Below, in pieces: positions 7,920 through 16,935 of a stretch of DNA of 36,854 nt; within the stretch, counting starts at the first letter, position 1; each line of letters begins with the position of its first letter. This DNA comes from Lutibacter sp. GTDB lineage: Bacteria; Bacteroidota; Bacteroidia; Flavobacteriales; Flavobacteriaceae. The position numbers and the translations under genes were made by a program. The notes below the pieces were generated by a model, which saw only the letters and a program-made list of their open reading frames with translations, was not told the origin of the DNA and did no database searches. The stretch covers positions 1 to 36,854 of the forward strand of contig JACUUQ010000006.1 of NCBI GenBank assembly GCA_014859175.1, given 5' to 3'.

Positions 7920-10604
7920 TTAAAATTTATAACTTAGTCCTGCTTTTAAAATTGTGCCATTAAATCCAAATTGGTTAACTTCCCAAGGATATTTAAAACG
8001 CCCACCTAAGTCAGTAACAAAATCACCTTTGGTATCTATTGCATCCGGGTACACGTTCAATAAATTGTTAACTGATAAATTCAAGGATAGTTTTTCGGAA
8101 AAAGTGTAATTAAAGTTAAGGTCAGTTATCACCTTACCGGCAAATGTTTGATCATATTCAGCATCATCTGTCGGCAACAAAGATCCGTTTGGTCCTAGTG
8201 GAGCCCCGTTAAGGCCATTGTTTGCGTGCCTCCAAGTAACCTCACCAAAATAAGTGTTGTTTAATTGCACACTAAAATCATTGATTTTATAATCAAAGCC
8301 TAAAAGTATTTTAGTTTTTGGGCGTGAATCTGTAATTCTGGCTTGTTCCTTCCTGTTAAAAATATCATAGCCATTTTCAGCCAACACTTGAGGCGTATTT
8401 ATCTGTCCCTTGATTTTGGTGTCATTCAAGTTTCCGGCCAAGTTAACGGCTAAAGTTCCGGCACCCAAAGCAATATTTGAGTAGTTGGCCACAAAATCAG
8501 CACCATAAGTTTCAGTATTAACAGCATTGATAAAAAATTTAATACTGGTTACATCATAGTCATTTAAAATCTGTTCAACAGGATTTGTGGTGTTGTCGTC
8601 TCCATCAAAACCAACTTCTCCTGAAAACAATACCCGGTCATCAACATTTATTTTATAAAAATCTAAAGAGAAAGACAAATTTTTAACTGGTTGGAGGGTA
8701 ATTCCGGCTGAAATGTTTTCTGATGTCTCAGCATGCAGTTGTGGCACTCCTAACCCTTCGCGAATCACTGGATCTACATTGTTAAAAGTTCCCTGATTTG
8801 ATATGGTTCCTCCTGAAAGCAACGTTTGAATATTGCTCAAAAATATTTGATGCAATGATGGCGCTCTAAAGCCTGTACCATAAGAAGCTCTAAGCGCACT
8901 TTTTTCGCCCAATTTATACCTTGAGTTAATTTTCCAGGAAGAATTGTCTCCAAAATCAGAAAAATCTTCATAACGTACAGCGCCACCAATTAAAAATGCC
9001 TCAGAAATATCCCAATCCAAATTTGCATATATGCCATAATTGGTTCTGCTTTCATCAACGGCATTTGATGGTTGGATTCCCGGAAAAGATTGTGCGCCGC
9101 CGCCAAAGTAGGAGTCTGGTTCACCTGTGGTGGCTTTAAAAATTTCTTTTCTGGCTTCTGCCCCAAAAGCCAAACTCAATTGACCAAAGTTTCGGCTTAA
9201 ATCAAAGTTTCCAATTAAATTGCTAAAAGAGTAGCCGCCTACTTCAAAACTTGTTGGACTTGCAGCGCCTAAATCACGATTAAGGGTATTCCCAACAGTA
9301 TAATCCACAGAATTTGAACCGAAAGTACCGCTTAAATCAGCGTTAAACCCTAACAAATCAAATTTTACGCCAGCACTATTGTTGAAGTCTTTTATGTCCG
9401 TTTCAAAAGTTGGTTGAAATCCATTATATTCATTGCCAGACTCATGCAATAAATTAAAAGGATCCGGAACCCAATAAGGAGTTCTATATAAAGCAAAACT
9501 GGTTCCTTTTCTAATACTTAAGCCTCCAAAGACATAAAATTCACCTGAATTATTTTTAAAAGGAAATGCGGCATTGTAAAAAATTTGCCCGTTTTTCATC
9601 TCTGGTTGTCCAATGGTCATTCCTAAATCAGGGTTTTTCTTCAGCCAAGGACCAAAAGTTGGGTCATTTGCAGAAACACCAAATAAAGTGTCTTCTCCCG
9701 GTTCTCCCGCTCTATTGGTAAGTTCTTGTTGCGAGTAGGCCAGTGTGAAATTTACATAGCCATTTTCCCCCACATTTAAAGAAGAATTTATGTCGGCGCC
9801 AACACTAAAACCATCGCCTTCAGTGGTAATTCCTGAATTAATGTTGAGGGTGGTATATTCAACATTTTCTTTTAAAACAATGTTAATCACGCCCGCAATA
9901 GCATCAGAACCATATTGGGCCGAGGCGCCATCTCTTAAAACTTCAATTCTTTCAATGGCTGCGGTTGGGATACTTTTCATGTCTGTTCCAACTTCCCCTT
10001 TTCCGGGAGTGTCATTGATATATACCAAAGAACTCTGATTTTTTCTTTTTCCGTTTACCAACACCAAGGTTCTGCTTGGACCCAAGCCTCTTAAATCAGC
10101 TGGATCAAAATGCGCGGTGGCATCAGAAATAGTTTGGTTTGAAGCATTGTAAGACGGAACCTTGTAGGTTAACATTTGGTCAATGCTTGTTTGTCCGCTC
10201 GATTTCAGTTCCTGAACGCCAATATTGTCAATTGGCACCGGAGAATCTAATACCGTACGTGGTTTTGCCCGGTTTCCTGTAACGATAACCTCATCTAATC
10301 CTACACTTTCTTCTTGCATGGTTATGCGAATGCCGGTTGCTGAAGCTACTTCTTGTTTCTTTGTTTCAAATCCTATAAAAGAAGTCATTAAAATGGTGGG
10401 TAATTTTGAAACCTTAAATTGAAAATTACCGCTGTCATCAGTGGTTGTTCCGTTTGAAGTGCCTTCTTCCAGAACGGTGGCAAAGGGAATTCCTTCACCT
10501 TTGACATTTACTACTTTTCCTGAAACAGGGGTTTGTGCCCAAGTAATTACAGGAATAAGAAACAGAAATGCCAAAAAATTAAATGTTGTCAATGATTTTT
10601 TCAT
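7920..10604 (-). CDS. TonB-dependent receptor
   Basis: An 894-residue outer-membrane active transporter. A signal peptide (1-23, ending TWAQ) is followed by a carboxypeptidase-regulatory-like beta-sandwich (~26-95) typical of Bacteroidota receptors and a plug domain (~115-245) containing LRDGASAQYGSDAIAGVINIVL. The 22-stranded barrel ends in the terminal aromatic signature GLSYKF. There is no susD partner and no adjacent hydrolase, so it is not a polysaccharide-utilisation SusC. The barrel resembles the general FepA/BtuB-like class, but the ligand (siderophore, cobalamin, peptide or other) cannot be read from the sequence. It is transcribed alone, with a -7 box at 10692-10685 and a strong terminator. 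I found no palindrome resembling the dtxR/feoA operator upstream. Confidence 0.9.
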   Translation of the reverse strand: MKKSLTTFNFLAFLFLIPVITWAQTPVSGKVVNVKGEGIPFATVLEEGTSNGTTTDDSGNFQFKVSKLPTILMTSFIGFETKKQEVASATGIRITMQEESVGLDEVIVTGNRAKPRTVLDSPVPIDNIGVQELKSSGQTSIDQMLTYKVPSYNASNQTISDATAHFDPADLRGLGPSRTLVLVNGKRKNQSSLVYINDTPGKGEVGTDMKSIPTAAIERIEVLRDGASAQYGSDAIAGVINIVLKENVEYTTLNINSGITTEGDGFSVGADINSSLNVGENGYVNFTLAYSQQELTNRAGEPGEDTLFGVSANDPTFGPWLKKNPDLGMTIGQPEMKNGQIFYNAAFPFKNNSGEFYVFGGLSIRKGTSFALYRTPYWVPDPFNLLHESGNEYNGFQPTFETDIKDFNNSAGVKFDLLGFNADLSGTFGSNSVDYTVGNTLNRDLGAASPTSFEVGGYSFSNLIGNFDLSRNFGQLSLAFGAEARKEIFKATTGEPDSYFGGGAQSFPGIQPSNAVDESRTNYGIYANLDWDISEAFLIGGAVRYEDFSDFGDNSSWKINSRYKLGEKSALRASYGTGFRAPSLHQIFLSNIQTLLSGGTISNQGTFNNVDPVIREGLGVPQLHAETSENISAGITLQPVKNLSFSLDFYKINVDDRVLFSGEVGFDGDDNTTNPVEQILNDYDVTSIKFFINAVNTETYGADFVANYSNIALGAGTLAVNLAGNLNDTKIKGQINTPQVLAENGYDIFNRKEQARITDSRPKTKILLGFDYKINDFSVQLNNTYFGEVTWRHANNGLNGAPLGPNGSLLPTDDAEYDQTFAGKVITDLNFNYTFSEKLSLNLSVNNLLNVYPDAIDTKGDFVTDLGGRFKYPWEVNQFGFNGTILKAGLSYKF

Positions 10605-10684
10605 CTGGTTGTTTTTATTTTTTCAAAGATTAAACAAAAATTTAAAATATACAATTAAACGTTAATATATTGTTAAATAAAGTT

Positions 10685-10692
10685 CAAATATA
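10685..10692 (-). promoter_or_regulatory. -7 box of the TonB-dependent receptor gene
   Basis: Read leftward, TATATTTG matches the Bacteroidota -7 consensus, about 80 bp upstream of the ATG at 10604. No clear -33 TTG is found, so the call rests on one box. Confidence 0.45.
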
Positions 10693-11016
10693 AGCTGAAT
10701 AACGTAATATTTAGGGTTTTTTGTTAGAGAAAAAACAGCAAATAAGGAAAAATTGTTGGAATTGCATATTTATGAAATACTTGGTTTTAAATCCGTTAAA
10801 ACAAAATTGGATGCAAGATTATTTTTTTTTTGTTGAATTTTAAATTCCACTTTTTGATGGTTTTTTTTTGTGAAAGGCAATAGGTGTTAAAATCTTACTA
10901 AACCACCCATTTTGTCAATATTTTTAACCAATTTTTAACAAGATTTCAGAAAATATTTATGCTATTTGCATAGCGAAATAAAGCATGGTAATTTCACACC
11001 TTTAAAAACAAAAAAT
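10693..11016. other. Intergenic region between receptor and moxR
   Basis: This divergent gap must contain the promoter of the Bat operon. It is rich in T runs (around 10823-10833 and 10860-10869). A small inverted repeat, GCTAT-TTGC-ATAGC, lies at 10961-10974. No exact TAnnTTTG is seen on the plus strand in front of moxR, so the start of that transcript is not located. Nothing else is recognisable. Confidence 0.4.
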
Positions 11017-12024
11017 ATGACTGAAGAAAATAACGTTTCTGTAGATATCAGGGCAATAAATGAAAAAATTGAAAGGGAAAGCGCCTTTGTGGATTTGTTG
11101 ATGATGGAAATGAATAAAGTGATTGTGGGCCAAAAACATATGGTTGAACGATTGCTTATCGGTTTGCTGGGTAACGGACATATTTTGTTGGAAGGTGTTC
11201 CCGGTTTGGCAAAAACGTTGGCCATTAATACCTTGGCAAAAGCGGTTCAGGGAAAGTTCAGCCGAATTCAGTTTACGCCAGATTTGTTGCCTGCTGATGT
11301 GATTGGTACCATGATTTACAACATTAAAGTCAATGATTTTTCCATAAAAAAAGGGCCGATTTTCGCAAATTTTGTGTTGGCGGATGAGATTAACCGTGCG
11401 CCTGCAAAAGTGCAATCCGCTTTGTTGGAAGCCATGCAAGAACGCCAAATCACCATTGGAGACACAACTTTTAAGTTAGAAGAACCATTTTTGGTAATGG
11501 CCACCCAAAACCCAATTGAACAAGAAGGGACATATCCGTTGCCGGAAGCGCAAATTGACCGTTTTATGCTAAAAACGGTAATTCACTATCCAAAACTGGA
11601 TGAAGAGCAATTAATTATGCGCCAGCATTTAAACGACACTTACGGACATATAAATTCGGTGGCTTCCATTGACCAAATTATCAGGGCAAGAAAAGCGGTG
11701 CGTGAAGTGTATATGGATGAAAAAATTGAAAAATATATCCTCGATATTATTTTTGCCACACGTTTTCCCGAAAAATATAATCTGCCGGATTTAAAAGGTT
11801 TGATTAGTTTTGGCGCTTCTCCCCGCGGAAGCATCAACTTGGCGCTTGCGGCCAAATGCTATGCTTTCATAAAACGCAGAGGTTACGTAATTCCTGAAGA
11901 TGTTCGTGCCGTTGTGCATGATGTTTTACGTCACAGAATTGGTGTTACCTACGAGGCGGAAGCAGAAAGCATTACATCAGAAGACATCATCAATAAAATT
12001 GTGAACGAAGTTGAAGTACCGTAA
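11017..12024 (+). CDS. MoxR-family AAA+ ATPase
   Basis: A 335-residue AAA+ chaperone-like ATPase of the MoxR class. These work with von Willebrand factor A (VWA) proteins to assemble or remodel envelope complexes. Walker A is GVPGLAKT (60-67), Walker B LADEINRA (121-128) and sensor 1 lies in ATQNPIEQEGTYPLPEAQIDRF (N165). The lid domain follows. The ATG at 11017 is preferred over an upstream in-frame TTG at 10966, because homologues begin close to this point and the upstream extension has no conserved character. It is the first gene of the Bat operon, 156 bp before the DUF58 gene. That gap contains direct repeats but no clear terminator. Confidence 0.92.
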   Translation: MTEENNVSVDIRAINEKIERESAFVDLLMMEMNKVIVGQKHMVERLLIGLLGNGHILLEGVPGLAKTLAINTLAKAVQGKFSRIQFTPDLLPADVIGTMIYNIKVNDFSIKKGPIFANFVLADEINRAPAKVQSALLEAMQERQITIGDTTFKLEEPFLVMATQNPIEQEGTYPLPEAQIDRFMLKTVIHYPKLDEEQLIMRQHLNDTYGHINSVASIDQIIRARKAVREVYMDEKIEKYILDIIFATRFPEKYNLPDLKGLISFGASPRGSINLALAAKCYAFIKRRGYVIPEDVRAVVHDVLRHRIGVTYEAEAESITSEDIINKIVNEVEVP

Positions 12025-12180
12025 AAAGTTTAATCGTTTATTTGATTTTTTAAATTTTTTAAATTCAACCCAAAAATTAATGCCAAGAACATAAAAGTTT
12101 AATCGTTTAATCGTTGAATTATTTTTTTGATTTTTCTCAAAAACTTTCAGCTTTCAGCTTTTAACTTTCAACTTTAATAA
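12025..12180 (+). repeat. Direct-repeat spacer between moxR and the DUF58 gene
   Basis: The 16-mer AAAGTTTAATCGTTTA occurs at 12025-12040 and again at 12094-12109, each followed by a T-rich stretch containing TTTGATTTTT. The final ~35 bp before the next ATG consist of degenerate CTTTCAGCTTTCAGCTTTT units. It is the one long gap in an otherwise compact operon, with no hairpin typical of a terminator. Confidence 0.6.
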
Positions 12181-13053
12181 ATGGAAACCAAAGAAATACT
12201 TAAAAAAGTTCGTAAAATTGAGATTAAGACACGCCGCTTGTCCAATCACATTTTTTCTGGCGAATACCACAGTTCGTTCAAGGGACGCGGTATGACTTTT
12301 TCTGAAGTACGACAGTACCAATACGGCGATGATATCAGGGCAATTGACTGGAACGTAACCGCACGATATAACGAGCCTTATGTGAAGGTTTTTGAGGAAG
12401 AAAGAGAATTGACGATGGTGTTGATGGTTGATATTAGCGGCTCCGAATATTTTGGGACCACACAACAATTTAAAAGAGATACCATTACAGAAATTGCGGC
12501 GACACTGGCCTTTTCGGCCATTCAAAACAATGACAAAGTTGGTTTGCTTTTGTTTTCAGACCAAATGGAATTGTACATTCCGCCGAAAAAAGGAAAAACC
12601 CATGTGTTGCGAATTATCAGGGAATTGATTGAATTTAAGCCAAAAAGCAAAAAAACAGACATCAATGAAGCCCTTAAGTTTTTTTCAAGCGTGATGAAGA
12701 AAAAAGCCATTGTTTTTATCCTGTCCGATTTTATGGATGCCCATTATGAACATACCTTAAAAATTGTTGGAAGAAAGCATGATGTAACTGGAATCAGGAT
12801 TTATGACGTTCACGACAGCGAAATTCCAAATTTAGGAATGGTGCCAATGCGCGATGCCGAAACAGGAAAAACAATGCTGGTAAACACGGCTTCAAAAAGC
12901 GTCAGAAATGGCTATAAAGCACATTATTTAGCATCGGTGGATTATTTTGAAAAATCTTTTACACATAGTGGCTCGGGCGTTATCAGTTCACAAATAGATG
13001 AAAGTTATGTTAAAAAATTATTGGGTTATTTTAAGCGAAAAGGCGCTAAATAG
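12181..13053 (+). CDS. DUF58 domain protein of the Bat operon
   Basis: A 290-residue cytoplasmic protein with a DUF58 region (IFSGEYHSSFKGRGMTFSEVRQYQYGDDIRAIDWNVTAR, about residues 24-62) followed by a VWA-like domain whose metal-binding motif reads D84-I-S-G-S88. It has no transmembrane segment. DUF58 proteins are regularly encoded directly after MoxR ATPases and are thought to be their adaptors or substrates. Here it sits between moxR and the membrane-bound VWA genes. The molecular role is not established, so the annotation rests on domain and neighbourhood. Confidence 0.88.
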   Translation: METKEILKKVRKIEIKTRRLSNHIFSGEYHSSFKGRGMTFSEVRQYQYGDDIRAIDWNVTARYNEPYVKVFEEERELTMVLMVDISGSEYFGTTQQFKRDTITEIAATLAFSAIQNNDKVGLLLFSDQMELYIPPKKGKTHVLRIIRELIEFKPKSKKTDINEALKFFSSVMKKKAIVFILSDFMDAHYEHTLKIVGRKHDVTGIRIYDVHDSEIPNLGMVPMRDAETGKTMLVNTASKSVRNGYKAHYLASVDYFEKSFTHSGSGVISSQIDESYVKKLLGYFKRKGAK

Positions 13054-13077
13054 CATTGGAATTTGAATGAATAATAA

Positions 13078-13167
13078 ATGAAACGAGCCTCACAAATTTT
13101 GATACACAGTAGAATGATTAATGGCGAACAGCAGCTGTACAGCTAAAAAATAAAAATTAAACAGGTG
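13078..13167 (+). repeat. Duplicated leader element, copy 2 (inside the Bat operon)
   Basis: This element is about 82 percent identical to 612-702, beginning at an ATG and ending at the GTG start of the next gene. It can encode 22 residues (MKRASQILIHSRMINGEQQL...) with the stop at 13144-13146. The downstream gene is in the same frame, 6 codons after that stop, so readthrough or reinitiation would be possible here. In copy 1 a 1-nt insertion puts the leader out of frame. Confidence 0.7.
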
Positions 13168-14076
13168 AAAAAACAGTTATTTTATATATTATTTTTAATC
13201 GGTTTTATAAGTTTTGCACAGGAAAATCCGGTGTCAACTGTTATAGATACTGCCGACATAAGAATTGGCGAGCAAATTCAGTATAAAATATCTGTGAAAA
13301 AGAACGGCGTGGTTATTTTTCCAAAATTTGAGTCGGACAGCTTGGGAAAAGTGGAGTTGGTGGAATCGTTGCCTGTTGATACTTTAAAAGACACCTATGA
13401 AAAAAAATATGTGCTCACAAGTTTCGACAGCGGTCGCTATACCATACCAAAACAACAAGTGCTCATAAACAACAAAGCATTTTTCACCGATTCATTGCTG
13501 GTAAGCGTTGCCACAGTTAAAGTGGATACATTAAAACAACAACTATTTCCCATTAAAGCAATTAAAAGCGAACCAAAAACATTCGACGATTACAAACCGT
13601 TGCTTTGGTGGATTTTGTTGATTTTAGCAATCATCGTTACCGCTTTGTATTTTATTTTCAGAAAGAAAGAGAAAAAAGAAGTGCCAATCATCGTTGTCGC
13701 GCCAATTCAGGAAGCCTTGCAACGACTTAAAGAATTAGACGAAAAACAACTGCTTCAGCAAAACAAAATAAAAACATATTATACGGAACTTACCGATATT
13801 GTAAGAACCTATATTGAAAAAGACATTTATATTCCTGCATTGGAATCGACCACAAATGAATTGATAGATACCATAAACGATTTTAATGAGTCGAGCAAAT
13901 TGGGAATTTCAAAAGAAACAATTCAAGAATTAAAAGAGGTTTTGGAAAGCGCCGATATGGTGAAATTTGCAAAATCGAAACCAATTGTTGAAGAAATAAA
14001 AGCGCACAGAAATTTATCTGAACGCATTTTACAAAATTTAAAACCTGCAAAAGAAACAAAAAATGAAGTGGAATAA
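13165..14076 (+). CDS. BatD-like membrane protein of the Bat operon
   Basis: A 303-residue protein with a signal peptide (1-19, ending SFAQ), an extracytoplasmic beta domain (~20-140, with DIRIGEQIQYKISVKKNGVV), one transmembrane segment (~147-165) and a cytoplasmic helical tail (~170-300, with YYTELTDIVRTYIEKDIYIPALESTTNEL). The layout is a short version of BatD, which recurs downstream, and the tail resembles DUF4381-type proteins found next to VWA genes. The start is GTG at 13165: it aligns exactly with the dsbD ATG in the duplicated leader element and begins a proper signal peptide. It overlaps batA by 14 bases. No specific function is known. Confidence 0.8.
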   Translation: MKKQLFYILFLIGFISFAQENPVSTVIDTADIRIGEQIQYKISVKKNGVVIFPKFESDSLGKVELVESLPVDTLKDTYEKKYVLTSFDSGRYTIPKQQVLINNKAFFTDSLLVSVATVKVDTLKQQLFPIKAIKSEPKTFDDYKPLLWWILLILAIIVTALYFIFRKKEKKEVPIIVVAPIQEALQRLKELDEKQLLQQNKIKTYYTELTDIVRTYIEKDIYIPALESTTNELIDTINDFNESSKLGISKETIQELKEVLESADMVKFAKSKPIVEEIKAHRNLSERILQNLKPAKETKNEVE

Positions 14077-15070
14077 TTTTGAGTTTTTACATCCGCAGTT
14101 TTTATGGTTATTGTTACTGATACCTTTATTGGCTATTTGGTATTTTTTAATCAGAAAAGAAGACAGTGCAGCATTAACTATTTCGAGCACAAAAGGATTT
14201 GAGGCAAAACCTTCAATTTTGGCAAAATTAAAACCGTTGCTCTATGTGTTAAGATTGCTGGCAATTGCCTCATTAATTGTTGCGATGGCGCGTCCGAGAA
14301 CTGTTGAGATGAGCAAAAACACCAAAACAAGCAAAGGAATTGATATTGTGATGGCCATCGACGTATCTGCAAGTATGTTGGCGCGCGATTTAAAGCCAAA
14401 CCGATTGGAAGCCTTAAAAGTGGTGGCGATGGAATTTGTGAACCAGCGTCCGAATGACAGAATAGGAATTGTTGTTTATGCAGGCGAAAGCTACACGCAA
14501 ACGCCAATTACCAGCGATAAACGCATTGTGATGGGCACGCTTTCCGAACTAAAATGGGGAGAATTGGATGGTGGAACAGCCATTGGAATGGGATTGGGAT
14601 CGGCAGTAAATCGATTAAAAGAAAGCAAAGCCAAAAGCAAAGTGATTATCTTATTGACGGATGGCGTTAACAATACCGGATTTGTAGATCCAAAAACAGC
14701 AACGGAATTGGCGGTTGGCCAAGGCATAAAAGTTTATACAGTTGGAATAGGCACAAACGGAACAGCACCTTTTCCTTATGCAAAAGATCCAACATCGGGA
14801 GAAATTTTGTTCAGGAATTCGCTTGTGGAAATTGATGAGCCATTGTTGAAATACATTGCAAAGGAAACCGGCGGAATTTATTTTAGGGCAACAGACAACT
14901 CAAAGCTAAAAGCAATTTATAACGAAATTAACAAGCTTGAAAGAACGGAAGTGGAAGAGTTTAAATATTACAATTACGAGGAAAAATACAGATTTCTGGT
15001 TTTATTGGCCGGATTGCTTTTGTTGATTGAATTTGGCTTAAAGCAGACTGTTTTTAGAAGTTTTATTTAA
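14063..15070 (+). CDS. batA: VWA domain protein BatA
   Basis: A 335-residue inner-membrane protein with the BatA/BatB layout: two N-terminal transmembrane segments (~12-29 and 58-75), a VWA domain with the metal-ion-dependent adhesion motif D100-V-S-A-S104 and a second conserved aspartate in LLTDGVNNTG, and a C-terminal transmembrane segment (~311-328). Bat proteins were named for Bacteroides aerotolerance; proposed roles are in envelope stress resistance and export, but the mechanism is unproven. It overlaps the preceding gene by 14 bases and is followed after 27 bp by batB. The label A rather than B is by gene order. Confidence 0.88.
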   Translation: MKWNNFEFLHPQFLWLLLLIPLLAIWYFLIRKEDSAALTISSTKGFEAKPSILAKLKPLLYVLRLLAIASLIVAMARPRTVEMSKNTKTSKGIDIVMAIDVSASMLARDLKPNRLEALKVVAMEFVNQRPNDRIGIVVYAGESYTQTPITSDKRIVMGTLSELKWGELDGGTAIGMGLGSAVNRLKESKAKSKVIILLTDGVNNTGFVDPKTATELAVGQGIKVYTVGIGTNGTAPFPYAKDPTSGEILFRNSLVEIDEPLLKYIAKETGGIYFRATDNSKLKAIYNEINKLERTEVEEFKYYNYEEKYRFLVLLAGLLLLIEFGLKQTVFRSFI

Positions 15071-15097
15071 ACAGTTAAATGATTAAACATTAAAAAA

Positions 15098-16132
15098 ATG
15101 TTTCAAATAGAAGAACCGACATATTTTTATTATTTGGCAATTATTCCTGCAATAATTGTGCTGTTTCTATTGGTGCTTTGGTGGAAAAAACGGACTCAAA
15201 AACAATTTGCGGACCGTAAATTAATTAAAAAATTAAGTCCGGAAAAATCAACGTTTAAATCGTTTTTAAAATTGACTGTTTTTTGTATTGCCTTGTTCTT
15301 TTTAATTATTTCATTGGCAAACCCTAAAATGGGAACAAAACTGGAAACCGTAAAACGCCAAGGTGTTGACATTGTTTTTGCCTTGGATGTTTCAAAAAGT
15401 ATGGTGGCCGAAGACATTGCGCCAAATCGTTTGGAAAAAGCCAAGCAAATTATCACAAAAGTGATAGAAAACTTAGGAAGCGACCGCATAGGAATTATTA
15501 TTTATGCAGGAAGTTCCTATCCGCTACTTCCAATTACAACAGATTATGCCGCGGCAAAAATGTTTTTGCAAAACGCAAATACAGAGATGGTTTCCAATCA
15601 GGGAACGGCCATAAATGACGCCATTGAACGCGCAATTTCCTACTATGACAACGACGAACAAACCAACCGATTTTTGGTGATTGTTTCAGATGGTGAAGAC
15701 CACGAAGAAAACACCTTGGAGCTGGCCAAAGAAGCCGCGGAAAAAGGAATAAAAATATATACTGTGGGAATTGGAACCGCAAAAGGAGGGCCAATTCCCA
15801 TAAAAGAAAACGGAAGGGTTGTTGCCTATAAAAAAACCAATGAAGGAAATGTGGTTGTTACCCAACTGAACGAGCAGATTTTAAGAGATATTGCCAATAC
15901 AGGAAAAGGGAAATACATCAATGGAAATAAAACCCAGGAAACCATTGAAATTATCAAAGAGGTTTTGGAAAAAGCAGAAAAAAGTGAATTTGAAACCAAG
16001 CAATTTTCTGATTTTGAAGATCAGTTTCAGTGGTTTGTAGGCATCGGTTTGTTGTTGTTAATTATTGATGTAACATTGTTTGAAAAGAAAACAAAATGGA
16101 TTCAAAAATTAAATTTATTCAATGAAAAATAG
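15098..16132 (+). CDS. batB: VWA domain protein BatB
   Basis: A 344-residue paralogue of the preceding BatA. It has two N-terminal membrane segments (~11-28 and 57-73), a VWA domain (D97-V-S-K-S101 and VSDGEDHEE) and a C-terminal membrane segment (~311-327). The two proteins probably form a membrane complex displaying paired VWA domains in the periplasm. Its 3' end overlaps batC by 11 bases, indicating translational coupling. Confidence 0.88.
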   Translation: MFQIEEPTYFYYLAIIPAIIVLFLLVLWWKKRTQKQFADRKLIKKLSPEKSTFKSFLKLTVFCIALFFLIISLANPKMGTKLETVKRQGVDIVFALDVSKSMVAEDIAPNRLEKAKQIITKVIENLGSDRIGIIIYAGSSYPLLPITTDYAAAKMFLQNANTEMVSNQGTAINDAIERAISYYDNDEQTNRFLVIVSDGEDHEENTLELAKEAAEKGIKIYTVGIGTAKGGPIPIKENGRVVAYKKTNEGNVVVTQLNEQILRDIANTGKGKYINGNKTQETIEIIKEVLEKAEKSEFETKQFSDFEDQFQWFVGIGLLLLIIDVTLFEKKTKWIQKLNLFNEK

Positions 16133-16931
16133 CATTTTCATCCTGTTTTTAGGAATTACATCTTTACTGTTTTCACAAGAAAAAAGTCCAAAAGATTTGG
16201 AACGGGAAGCAAGAAAAGAGGTAAGGGAAGGGAACGAATTATACAATAAGCTAAAATTCGAAGAGGCAGAAATTGCGTATAAAAAGGCGTTGGACAAAAA
16301 TCCGAATTACGCAAAAGCTTCCTATAATCTGGCGAATACCATTTACCAGAAAAACCAAAATAAAGAAGCGATTTTTCAATATGATTTGGCTGAAAAAATA
16401 GCGCCGAACAAAATGAGCAAAGCCGAAATTTTTCACAATATGGGCAATTCATTTATGAAAGAAAAGCAATATGACAAAGCCGTGGATGCCTATAAAAATT
16501 CGATGCGCAATAATTCCAAAGATGAAGAAACACGCTACAATTTGGCAATGGCGCAGGAATTACTGAAAAATCAGCAAGACAAAGACAATAAGGACAATAA
16601 AGACAATAAGGACAATAAAGATAAAAAGGACGATAATAAAGACGATAAAAACAAAGATCAAAAAGATAAGGAAGGCGACGATAAAGATAAAAAGGACGAA
16701 AAAGATAAAGATCAGGATAAAGGAAAAGACAAGGAAGATGACAAAGGCGATCCTAAAAAAGACAAAGACGATCCGCAAAACCAAAATCAGAAACCAAGAC
16801 CAAATCAGTTGTCGCCCGAACAAATGAAGCAATTGCTGGAGGCGATGAACAATGAAGAAAACAAAACGCAAAAAAAATTAAATGCCCAAAAAGCAAGAGG
16901 CCAAAAAATTAAAAACGAAAAGGACTGGTAA
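16122..16931 (+). CDS. batC: TPR protein BatC with a long Lys/Asp-rich tail
   Basis: A 269-residue exported protein. It has a signal peptide (1-18, ending LLFSQ), tetratricopeptide repeats (~35-148, with NPNYAKASYNLANTIYQ and AEIFHNMGNSFMKEKQYDKA), then an extremely charged low-complexity segment (~152-218) of alternating lysine and aspartate, and a short C-terminal helix (SPEQMKQLLEAMNNEE). Charged linkers are common in BatC, but this one is long. Its DNA starts with tandem 9-bp GACAATAAR units, so length may vary between strains. TPRs suggest a scaffold for the BatA/BatB VWA proteins. It is followed after 4 nt by batD. Confidence 0.85.
   Translation: MKNSIFILFLGITSLLFSQEKSPKDLEREARKEVREGNELYNKLKFEEAEIAYKKALDKNPNYAKASYNLANTIYQKNQNKEAIFQYDLAEKIAPNKMSKAEIFHNMGNSFMKEKQYDKAVDAYKNSMRNNSKDEETRYNLAMAQELLKNQQDKDNKDNKDNKDNKDKKDDNKDDKNKDQKDKEGDDKDKKDEKDKDQDKGKDKEDDKGDPKKDKDDPQNQNQKPRPNQLSPEQMKQLLEAMNNEENKTQKKLNAQKARGQKIKNEKDW
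16584..16619 (+). repeat. 9-bp tandem repeat inside batC
   Basis: Four consecutive GACAATAAG/GACAATAAA units encode repeated Asp-Asn-Lys, followed by degenerate GATAAAAAG-like units. The unit length is a multiple of three, so gain or loss would keep the frame. Confidence 0.8.
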
Positions 16932-16935
16932 AAAA

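Noticed and set aside
7920-10604. SusC-type polysaccharide transporter
   Set aside because: No SusD partner, no glycoside hydrolases nearby, and the protein is shorter than typical SusC.
10961-10974. GCTAT-TTGC-ATAGC as an operator for the Bat operon
   Set aside because: The arms are only 5 bp and no second copy or promoter alignment supports it.
16560-16800. CRISPR-like or other array-type repeat
   Set aside because: The repeats are in-frame codons for Lys, Asp and Asn in batC, with no spacers.
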